Source: Pseudarthrobacter sp. NBSH8 (GTDB lineage: Bacteria > Actinomycetota > Actinomycetes > Actinomycetales > Micrococcaceae). Taken from it: a stretch of DNA of 64,000 bases. Positions 57,347-64,000 of the stretch are shown one piece after another. A program made the translations under genes and the position numbers. Each line of letters starts with the position of its first letter. Within the stretch, counting starts at the first letter, position 1. The notes under the pieces were generated by a model that saw only the letters and a list, made by a program, of their open reading frames with translations, did not search any database and was not told where the DNA came from. The stretch lies in NCBI RefSeq assembly GCF_014217545.1, contig NZ_CP043178.1, positions 620,001-684,000 of the forward strand. Direction: 5' to 3'.

Positions 57347-58114
57347 TTACGCGATGACCTTGAACATCGCTCCGGTGGGGTCGGCCAGCGAGGCGAGGCG
57401 GCCGAACGGAGAATCCTCCGGCCCGTCAATGACGGTGGCTCCGAGCGAAACAGCCTTCTCAATCGAGGCGTCCGCATCCTCCACGTTGAAGTAGACCTGC
57501 CACTTGGACGGAACGTCAGCGGGCAGGTACCCGGAGGCGTCCAGGATGCCCGCCCTGGCGGAGTCCCCGGCGCCCAGGGTGGTGTACCGGAAATCCGGTG
57601 TATCGCTCATAACGTCAGTGTCCCAGCCGAACACGTCCTGGTAGAACTTCACGGCGGCGTCGTAGTCCTTGGTGTGGAGCTCGTGCCACGCGGCAGCGCC
57701 GGGTTCTGCCACAAGCTCGTACCCCTTCATCTCGCGCGGCTGCCACGCACCGATGGCCGCGCCGGCGGCGTCGCCGAAGATGGCCATGCGGCCCTGTTCC
57801 GGAACATCCATGGGCGGCATGTAGACCTGGCCGCCGTTGGCCGCGACGGCGGACGCGGTGGCCTCGGCGTCGTCCGAACGCAGGTAGGTGGACCAGACAT
57901 CAGGCATGCCTGCCTGGTCCGCATCCTTCTGCATCAGCCCGGCTACGGTCTTGCCGTTCTTCCGCGCGGTGGTGTAACCGCCGTACTTCTCCGCGTCTCC
58001 GGTCTCGTATTCCCAGCCGAAGAGTTCGCCGTAGAACTGGCGGGCTGTGGCGATGTCTGATGTCATGAGGTCGATCCAGCAGGGAGCGCCGGGGGAGATC
58101 TCGGGTGAAGGCAT
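57347..58114 (-). CDS. Tandem VOC (glyoxalase/bleomycin-resistance fold) protein
   Basis: A 255-residue protein with two VOC domains. Repeat one begins APCWIDLMTSDIATARQFYGELFGWEYE, and repeat two begins AAWHELHTKDYDAAVKFYQDVFGWDTD. The architecture and size match the mycobacterial Rv0577/Cfp30B group, proposed to handle methylglyoxal. The ATG at 58114 gives MPSPEISPG; earlier in-frame starts lack a good ribosome site. It stands alone, with the tRNA-Ser(TGA) gene behind it on the same strand. Confidence 0.88.
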   Translation of the reverse strand: MPSPEISPGAPCWIDLMTSDIATARQFYGELFGWEYETGDAEKYGGYTTARKNGKTVAGLMQKDADQAGMPDVWSTYLRSDDAEATASAVAANGGQVYMPPMDVPEQGRMAIFGDAAGAAIGAWQPREMKGYELVAEPGAAAWHELHTKDYDAAVKFYQDVFGWDTDVMSDTPDFRYTTLGAGDSARAGILDASGYLPADVPSKWQVYFNVEDADASIEKAVSLGATVIDGPEDSPFGRLASLADPTGAMFKVIA

Positions 58115-58223
58115 GGTGGGGCTCTTTCTGTCGATGGGCGGCAACAGGAACGACCCTATGTCCGGTCCGCGACAGTTTCGATGGGTCCGCCATTCCGGCC
58201 CAGGGGCCGGTTAAACGAAGAAG

Positions 58224-58254
58224 CCCCGGCCCGCCATCATGTGGCGGGCCGGGG
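58224..58254 (-). terminator. Hairpin terminator of tRNA-Ser(TGA)
   Basis: A perfect 12-base-pair GC stem with a 7-base loop is followed on the minus strand by GGCTTCTTCG. It lies 9 bases after the tRNA. Confidence 0.8.
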
Positions 58255-58263
58255 TTCCATTCG

Positions 58264-58351
58264 CGGAAGGTAAGAGATTCGAACTCTTGGTACGGGGTTA
58301 CCGCACACTAGTTTTCAAGACTAGCTCCTTCGGCCGCTCGGACAACCTTCC
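58264..58351 (-). tRNA. tRNA-Ser(TGA)
   Basis: An 88-base class II tRNA with acceptor GGAAGGT/ACCTTCC and a long variable arm. The anticodon loop CTTGAAA gives TGA, reading UCA and probably other UCN codons. CCA is not encoded. Confidence 0.96.
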
Positions 58352-58460
58352 CTAACGAGTAGTGTTTCATAGGCAGTTGGCTGCAACAAAACAGAGTCTG
58401 CCGTGCGTCCGGTGCACACTGGTTCTGGGGCACGAATCAGCTAGAAAACGGGAGTTCTCC

Positions 58461-59444
58461 ATGAAAGCCGTCTACATTGCCGAACCCGGCGGTCCGGAAG
58501 TGCTGGAAGTCCGCGACGTCGACGCTCCAGTCCCCGGGCATGGCGAGGTGTTGATCGACGTCGTCGCCGCCGGCCTGAACCGCGCGGACGTGCAGCAGCG
58601 CCGGGGCTTCTACCCGCCTCCGCCCGGTGCCTCCGAGATCCCCGGGCTGGAAGTCTCAGGGCGGATCGCCGGCTTTGGTTCGGGCGTCACCAAAGCGTTC
58701 TCCGTGGGTGACAAAGTAGTGGCTCTGCTGTCCGGCGGAGGCTACGCGGAGCAGGTTGCGGTGCCGGCGGAGCAGGTCCTGCGGATTCCCGACGGCGTTG
58801 ATGTGGTCACCGCTGCGTCGCTGCCGGAAGTCGCAGCCACGGTCTACTCCAACCTGATCATGACGGCGCAGCTGCAGGCGGGAGAGACCGTCCTGATCCA
58901 CGGCGCCACCGGTGGGATCGGCACCTTGGCCATCCAGATGGCCAAGGCCTTCGGCGCCAGGGTGGCCACCACCGCAGGAACAGCGGAAAAGGTGGGGACG
59001 GCGAAGGCGTTCCTGGGCGCAGACATCGCCATCAACTACACCGAAGAGGACTTTCCGGACAGCCTGCGGCGGCAGAACGGCGGCAAGGGTGCCGACGTGA
59101 TCCTCGACGTCGTCGGTGCCAAGTACCTGGCGCAGAACGTTGATGCGCTCGCTGACTACGGCCGGCTCATTGTCATCGGCCTGCAGGGCGGTGCCAAGGG
59201 CGAGCTGGATCTTGGCCAGCTCCTGCGCAAGCGTGCGGCAGTGGTGGCCACGGCACTGAGGCCGCGCCCGGTGGCGGAGAAGGGCGCCATCATGAACGCG
59301 GTGCGCGAATCCGTGTGGCCCCTCATTACGGACGGCCGGATCCGCCCGCTGGTGGCCAAGACCTTCCCGCTGGACCAGGCCGCGGCCGCGCACCGGTACT
59401 TCGATAGCGGCGACCATGTGGGCAAGATCCTGCTGGTTATGTAG
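58461..59444 (+). CDS. NAD(P)H quinone oxidoreductase, PIG3/zeta-crystallin type
   Basis: A 327-residue MDR enzyme without structural or catalytic zinc. The substrate segment is GLNRADVQQRRGFYPPPPGASEIPGLEVSG, the nucleotide motif LIHGATGGIGTLAIQMAKAFGA, and the C-terminal helix ends DHVGKILLVM. The ATG at 58461 follows GGGAG. It reduces quinones or enones with NADPH. It is followed after 120 bases by the PadR operon on the same strand. Confidence 0.92.
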   Translation: MKAVYIAEPGGPEVLEVRDVDAPVPGHGEVLIDVVAAGLNRADVQQRRGFYPPPPGASEIPGLEVSGRIAGFGSGVTKAFSVGDKVVALLSGGGYAEQVAVPAEQVLRIPDGVDVVTAASLPEVAATVYSNLIMTAQLQAGETVLIHGATGGIGTLAIQMAKAFGARVATTAGTAEKVGTAKAFLGADIAINYTEEDFPDSLRRQNGGKGADVILDVVGAKYLAQNVDALADYGRLIVIGLQGGAKGELDLGQLLRKRAAVVATALRPRPVAEKGAIMNAVRESVWPLITDGRIRPLVAKTFPLDQAAAAHRYFDSGDHVGKILLVM

Positions 59445-59453
59445 TCCGGATAG

Positions 59454-59464
59454 ATACTGAGTAT
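59454..59464. promoter_or_regulatory. Small inverted repeat ATACT-G-AGTAT upstream of padR
   Basis: A perfect 5+5 repeat just after the quinone oxidoreductase stop codon and 101 bases before the padR start. PadR proteins bind short AT-containing dyads, so this is a weak operator candidate. Confidence 0.3.
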
Positions 59465-59504
59465 TGCTTTGCGTGGCGGATTGGGTTAGCCTCACTCTAT
59501 ACGC

Positions 59505-59537
59505 GGTATGCACGGGTCTTGGGGGTCCGTGCATACC
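59505..59537. promoter_or_regulatory. Inverted repeat GGTATGCACGG-N11-CCGTGCATACC upstream of padR
   Basis: A perfect 11-base inverted repeat with an 11-base spacer ends 27 bases before the padR start. It may be the PadR operator or a leader hairpin. PadR sites with TATGCA-like half-sites are known. Confidence 0.6.
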
Positions 59538-59564
59538 GACGCTCACGCCCCCGCTAGGAGCATC

Positions 59565-60176
59565 ATGTCCATCCGCCGCAGCCTCCTCGCCCTGCTGCAG
59601 GACCAGCCGCGTTACGGCTACCAGCTCAGGGTTGAGTTCGAAAACCGCACCGGGTCCACCTGGCCCTTGAACATCGGGCAGGTGTACACCACGCTCGACA
59701 GGCTGGAACGCGACGGCCTGGTCAGCAATGACGGCAGTGACGGCGAAGGCCACGTCGTCTACAGCATCACCCCTGCGGGCAAGGCGGAAGTGCAGAACTG
59801 GTTTGCCGCCCCCGTGGAGCGCAACAACCCGCCCCGGAACGAGCTGGCCATCAAACTGGCGCTCGCAGTCACGCTGCCCGGCGTCGATGTGCAGGCCATC
59901 ATCCAGGCCCAGCGGGTGGCGTCCATCCGGGCGCTGCAGGACTACACCAAGGCCCGCCGCGACACGGCCGCCAACCAGCGGGCGGCGGATACCGCCTGGC
60001 TGCTGGTGCTGGACTCGCTGATCTTCCAGACGGAAGCGGAGGTCCGCTGGCTGGACCTTTGCGAGGCCCGGATGCTGCAGCAGGCGCAGACCGCAGGCCA
60101 CGCATCACCACGTAAATCGTCCAACGGGGTCACTGTGGAAGAGGCTGCCCCGCTCATCGCGGACAACCGCCGATGA
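59565..60176 (+). CDS. PadR-family transcriptional regulator
   Basis: A 203-residue PadR repressor. The winged helix covers SIRRSLLALLQDQPRYGYQLRVEFENRTGSTWPLNIGQVYTTLDRLERDGLV, followed by the wing (EGHVVYSITPAGKAEV) and a helical C-terminal dimerisation domain. TAGGAG sits 4 bases before the ATG. The stop codon overlaps the ATG of the ABC ATPase gene as ATGA, so it is the local repressor of that exporter. The protein appears intact although the transporter genes behind it are broken. Confidence 0.92.
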   Translation: MSIRRSLLALLQDQPRYGYQLRVEFENRTGSTWPLNIGQVYTTLDRLERDGLVSNDGSDGEGHVVYSITPAGKAEVQNWFAAPVERNNPPRNELAIKLALAVTLPGVDVQAIIQAQRVASIRALQDYTKARRDTAANQRAADTAWLLVLDSLIFQTEAEVRWLDLCEARMLQQAQTAGHASPRKSSNGVTVEEAAPLIADNRR

Positions 60177-60910
60177 GCGTCCAGGGGCCGCGGCAGGTCC
60201 TGGAACTCGCCAAGGTCAGCAGGACGTTCGGTGAAGGCGCGACGGCGGTCGCCGCGTTGCGCGAGGTTGACCTCAGTATCAGCGCCGGCGAGTTCGTCGC
60301 CGTGATGGGCCCGTCAGGTTCCGGGAATCCTCCCTTCTGGCGCTGGCCGGGGGACTTGACCGGCCGACGTCGGGCGGTGTCTTTGTGGAGTCCACGCCAC
60401 TGGGCGGGCTGGGACTGAACGAACTCGCCCGGTTGCGCCGCCGCGCCGTCGGCTACGTCTTCCAGGACTTCAACCTTGTCCCCACCCTGACCGCGGCTGA
60501 AAACGTGGCGCTGCCGCTGGAACTGGACGGGACGGCCACCCGGAAGGCGCAACGCCAGGCGTTGGATGCGTTGCGGCAAGTGGGAATCCCGGAACTCGCG
60601 GACCGCTTTATGGACCAGATGTCCGGCGGCCAGCAGCAGAGGGTGGCCATTGCGCGGGCCATCGTGGGCGACCGCCGGCTGATCCTGGCCGACGAACCTA
60701 CGGGAGCTCTGGATTCCACTACCGGCCACGGCGTGATGGAAGTGCTCCGCGGGCGTGCGGATGCCGGCGCGGCCGTGATGCTGGTGACCCATGAGGCCAG
60801 GCATGCCCGCGTGGGCTGACCGGGTGGTTTTCCTCCGGGATGGCCGGATCGTTGACCAGGCGGCTGCCATGCACGATCCCGCCATGCTCCTCGCGCAGGC
60901 CGGCAACTGA
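60173..60910 (+). pseudogene. ABC transporter ATPase (MacB/LolD type), two frameshifts
   Basis: Reading across frames gives a full MacB-type ATPase: QVLELAKVSRTFGEG, then RRRAVGYVFQDFNLVPTLTAAEN, MSGGQQQRVAIARA (signature), LILADEPTGALDS (Walker B) and a normal C-terminus ending AMLLAQAGN. One base is missing in the Walker A lysine codon: GGGAATCC at 60323-60330 where GGGAAATCC is expected. That turns GSGKS into GSGNP and shifts the frame. A second, compensating shift (one extra base) lies near 60808-60812. As it stands no functional ATPase is made. Confidence 0.85.
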
Positions 60911-60911
60911 C

Positions 60912-63191
60912 GTGGCACTCTCTCTCGACCCGGCGCCTGGCGGGCGCCGGCAGGCTTTCTTCGTCGCCGTGCGGATGGCCCGGCGCGATATCCGCCGCCA
61001 CAAAGGGCGTTCCCTCCTGATCATCCTGCTGATCATGCTCCCCTTGGCCGGAATGGCAGGGGCGGCCGCCCTGGTCCAGAGCACCCAGGAGACCGCAGCC
61101 GAGCGCGTGCAATACCAGCTCGGCGCCACCCAGGCGCGGTTCCGGCCCATGCCCATGGCCAACGGGGTTATGGTCCAGGACCCGGTCGAAGAACTGCAGA
61201 TCACCACAAACAACTGGGACACCAACCCGGACTTCACGCCAGCCGATCCGCAGGACGCGATTCCGGCCGGCTACGACGTGCTCACAGAATCCACCCTCGA
61301 CCTCACCGCCGAGTCGGGTGCGGCGGACGTACGTGTAGTTGGCCGGGCAGTGGATGCCCTGTCCCCGGCATTTGCCGGAAAATACACCCTGCTGGACGGC
61401 AGGGCCCCCGGAACTGATGCCGAGATGCTCGTCTCGCCCGGGCTGCTGGAGCGGTTTGGGCTGGGGCTGGGGGAGGAGCTGGCGACGTCGGCCGGGATGT
61501 TTGTGGCGGTCGGAACGCTCCGCGATGCGGGCTATTCGGACAGCAACTCCATCGTCTACCTCAAGCCCGGACAGGGCAGCGTGGGCGCCCCGGAGCAGCC
61601 GGCCTCCGCCGGCCCGGTGCCCACCGCGCGGGCCATCAAGGCCACCATGTATTACCTGGTGGGTTCCGAACCGGTGACCTGGAGCCAGGTTCTGGAGGCC
61701 AACGCCGTGGGTGTCACTGTTCTGTCCAGGTCCGTGGTGCTGGATCCGCCGCCGCCAGACCAGCGCGGGCCGGAAGGCGCAGGGACCACGTCCAGTGCGT
61801 CGCTGCCGTTCGCCGCCTACGCGGCCGGGGCGCTGCTGGGCGCACTGGCACTGCTGGAAGTGGGGCTGCTGGCGGGAGCCGCGTTTGCCGTGGGCGCCAA
61901 GGGGCAGGTCCGGGAGCTGGCCCTGCTGGCCGCGACGGGGGCCGAAAGCCCCACCATCCGCTCGGTGGTCATGGCGGCGGGCCTGTGGCTCGGCGGCATT
62001 GGCGTGGCGGCCGGCGCTGCTGTGGGGCTGGCCGCGGCCGCCGGGGTGGTGATCGTTGCGCGCCTGTACGGATCGGTCCGTTTCCCGGGCTTCCATCCGG
62101 ACGCGCTGCTGACGGTGCTGGTGATGGGTTATGCTGCGTGCCTGCTGGCTGCCTTGGCCCCGGCGCGGCAGGTGGCGCGCCAGGCCGTTCTGGGCGCGCT
62201 CAAATCGGGGCGGTCGCCGGCTTAGGCCGGCAAGAAGTCCACCGTGGTGGGTGCTGCCCTGCTGGGCGTGGCCGCCGCGGCCCTCGCGGCCGGCACCTGG
62301 CTCGCCGTCAGCAGCAAAAGACCCCGACGTGTTCACCTCCAGGACGCCGGTCATTGCCTGGTTCCTGCTGGGAGGCGCGGTACTTGGTGTTACATCCCTG
62401 GTTCTGCTGACCGGCAAGGTTGTGGCTCTGCGGCCGGCGGAATGGTAGTCAGCAATCCCGTGTTCGTCCGCGACGGGCAGGCATCGCTGGTGGCGCGGGA
62501 CGTCCGCAAGCCCGCGCGCGCCGACCCCGCCACAGGCGCCTTCCAGGGCTACGAGGAGACGGCGCGGACGGACGTGGCCGCGGCCGTGCTGGAGCCGTCG
62601 GTTAATGTGCCGTACTACGGAGTGGTATCCCCGGAAGCTGCCGCGGCGGCCGGCATGCGGGTGGATGACAGTGCCCTGCTGGTCCAGTTCAGCGCCTACC
62701 CCGATGCCACCCAGGCTGACAAAATGACGGCAGCACTCGCCGGTCTTTACAAGGACCGCTTCGGGACCCCGCATGTCGAGCGCGGGGCCGAGCGGGACGC
62801 ATCGCTGATCCTCTGGTCCATCGTGGGACTGGGTGCGTTGATCACACTCAGCGCGGCAGGCATTACCACGGGCCTATCCATGGCGGACTCACGGAAAGAC
62901 CACGTGACGCTTGCCGGAGTGGGTGCATCCCCGCGCTTGCGGAAGGCGCTTGCAGGTTCGCAGGCACTGATGACGGCGGGGCTCGGAACGATGTTGGGAA
63001 GTGTTGCCGGGATAGTGCCTGCCGTGCTGCTGGTGACCGCAACCGGGATGGCGCGGACCGCCGTCGTGCCCTGGCTCCAGCTCGTGGCGCTGCTGATCGC
63101 GGTGCCGCTCACCGGTGCAGCCCTCGCTTGGCTGTTTACGCGGGCGAGGCTTCCGGTGTCCCGCCGGGAGGTGGACAGGGCCTGCAATTAG
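60912..63191 (+). pseudogene. FtsX-type ABC permease, nonsense codon, frameshift and internal deletion
   Basis: The first part (60912-62225, GTG start right after the ATPase) encodes a membrane helix (LLIILLIMLPLAGMAGAAALV), an extracytoplasmic domain and three helices of an FtsX domain ending GALKSGRSPA at a TAG. The same frame continues past the TAG (AGKKSTVVGAALLGVAAAALAAG). Near 62316 an extra A in AAAAG shifts the frame to PDVFTSRTPVIAWFLLGG. After KVVAL (about 62436) the second FtsX domain should follow, but the sequence jumps into a late part (NPVFVRDGQASLV) and the last three helices. Several hundred residues seem to be deleted. Confidence 0.82.
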
Positions 63192-63288
63192 GTCACACAG
63201 TTGGGTCTTTTTGATTGGGCCCGGCGGGCCTACCGTGGGGCTTAGGATGCTGTCCCTCCCGGACAGCCGAAGTACGGAGGGACCTCTT

Positions 63289-63573
63289 ATGACAACACAT
63301 GTTGCCGACTGCAGTGTTACCCGTTGCTCCTTTAATGACCATGAAGGCTGTACGGCCCATGCCATCACGGTTGGCGGGAGTAAAGACCACGCCAGCTGCG
63401 CCACGTTCATCGACACCGGGACGCACGGCGGGCTGCCCAAAGTCCTGGCAGATGTCGGAGCATGCCAGCGCTCCGAGTGCGTCCACAATGACCACCTGAT
63501 GTGCAATGCCCCGGAGGTCCATGTTGGCCCGGGCGCTGACAACGCGGACTGCCTTACTTACGCACACGCGTAG
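63289..63573 (+). CDS. DUF1540 small cysteine-rich protein (two repeats)
   Basis: A 94-residue protein with two copies of the DUF1540 motif. The first is CSVTRCSFNDHEGCTAHAI followed by CATF, the second CQRSECVHNDHLMCNAPEV followed by CLTY, each with four cysteines that probably bind zinc. GGAGGG lies 6 bases before the ATG. DUF1540 proteins are common in Actinobacteria and Firmicutes and have no firm function. The gene is monocistronic with a strong terminator downstream. Confidence 0.88.
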   Translation: MTTHVADCSVTRCSFNDHEGCTAHAITVGGSKDHASCATFIDTGTHGGLPKVLADVGACQRSECVHNDHLMCNAPEVHVGPGADNADCLTYAHA

Positions 63574-63616
63574 CCACTGCTGCCGCGTGCGAGCTCCCGC
63601 GTGCGAGCAAACATTG

Positions 63617-63652
63617 AAGCCCCCGTCCAGGAAACCCTGGACGGGGGCTTTT
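63617..63652 (+). terminator. Rho-independent terminator after the DUF1540 gene
   Basis: A perfect 15-base-pair stem (AAGCCCCCGTCCAGG and its complement) with a 4-base loop is followed by TTTT. Confidence 0.92.
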
Positions 63653-63789
63653 GCGCCGCTCGGCGCCTGCGGCCCGCCGTTCACCGCAAATGGCGCTCGG
63701 TGCGTGCACAATGCCGTTTCCACGTTTGTGTGGCGTTGGTAGGGTGCCTTTGAGCAACCCACCGAAGCACCGAATCTCAAGGAGGAGAC

Positions 63790-64000
63790 ATGGCCAGCAG
63801 GCCTGACGAAGCGGTAAGTGCAGCGCAAGGAGGCGGGCCGCTGACCGCAGATCCAAAGCTTCCGCCAACGGCCTTGGATGCGGCCGTCAGCGAGGCCGAA
63901 GACAGGAAATGGACCCCGGCCAAGATCGCACTGTGGTCGGCCATCGCGCTGCTCGGTGGCGTCGCCTGGTTCATGCTGGCGATCGTCCGTGGCGAGACCG
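63790..64000 (+). CDS. cstA: CstA-like carbon starvation/pyruvate transporter (5' part only)
   Basis: The first 70 codons of a gene that runs off the right edge. GGAGGAG lies 2 bases before the ATG. A hydrophilic N-terminus of about 45 residues leads to WTPAKIALWSAIALLGGVAWFMLAIVRGET, which matches the first helix of actinobacterial CstA proteins, where RGE is followed by TVNAIWF. CstA imports peptides or pyruvate. The assignment rests on this one segment. Confidence 0.7.
   Translation, partial: MASRPDEAVSAAQGGGPLTADPKLPPTALDAAVSEAEDRKWTPAKIALWSAIALLGGVAWFMLAIVRGET

Noticed and set aside
60453..62774. 773-codon minus-strand frame across the broken ABC genes
   Set aside because: It is antisense to clear ABC ATPase and FtsX sequence; its openness only reflects GC-rich codon bias.

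Overview
The window is high-GC DNA with tightly packed genes, frequent GTG and TTG starts, ATGA start/stop overlaps and DUF222/HNH, PadR and LacI families. This fits a member of the Micrococcaceae, most likely Arthrobacter or Pseudarthrobacter. That assignment rests on protein style and remembered synteny, not on a search. From memory, the lhr-nei2 pair, an LpdA-like flavoenzyme, a phosphomannomutase and upp also lie in one interval of the Mycobacterium tuberculosis chromosome, so much of the window looks like conserved chromosomal backbone.

Left part (1-18.2 kb): the start of nei2 and a complete lhr helicase, then a FAD/Rieske oxidoreductase. Next comes a self-contained fructan or fructo-oligosaccharide locus: LacI-type repressor, two LplB/YtcP-type permeases, lipoprotein binding protein and GH32 fructosidase. 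It has a well-formed promoter and two near-identical operator candidates. After it come a DUF4232 lipoprotein, a YcnI-like copper protein with a membrane partner, an unknown 448-residue protein and a nitronate monooxygenase.

Middle (18.2-42.5 kb): a DJ-1/PfpI protein, tRNA-Ser(CGA) and a DUF222/HNH protein with a decayed tail. Then a compact trio follows: an MDR dehydrogenase without the usual zinc ligand, a PTPS/QueD-fold protein without the catalytic residues, and a GT4 glycosyltransferase. Next are an AlkZ-like winged-helix protein, tadA, a PAP2 phosphatase, upp, a HAD phosphatase and a secreted lytic transglycosylase-like protein behind a c-di-AMP (ydaO-yuaA) riboswitch. A two-component system, an orphan OmpR-type DNA-binding protein behind a long AT-rich leader, SixA, LysR/EamA, and an operon of degenerate ABC ATPase, YhgE/Pip protein and TetR with a perfect palindromic operator complete this part, ending with an LpdA-like flavoprotein and tRNA-Arg(ACG).

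Right part (42.5-64 kb): pckG with two abutting palindromes in its promoter region, nsrR and hmp with an NsrR-type operator, phosphomannomutase, and a RecQ helicase carrying a phosphoribosyltransferase-like tail. Then come a DHA2 exporter, tRNA-Ser(GCT), GNAT plus prolyl oligopeptidase, a large FAD/NAD(P) protein, a double VOC protein, tRNA-Ser(TGA) and a quinone oxidoreductase. An intact PadR regulator precedes an ABC transporter whose ATPase and permease are both broken by frameshifts, a nonsense codon and an apparent internal deletion. The window ends with a DUF1540 protein and the first 70 codons of a cstA-like gene.

The best candidates for under-described biology are the dehydrogenase/pseudo-PTPS/glycosyltransferase trio, the pseudo-ATPase/YhgE/TetR operon, and the fructan locus with an operator inside a coding sequence spelled with rare codons. 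No CRISPR array, insertion sequence, prophage or recognisable defence island is visible.
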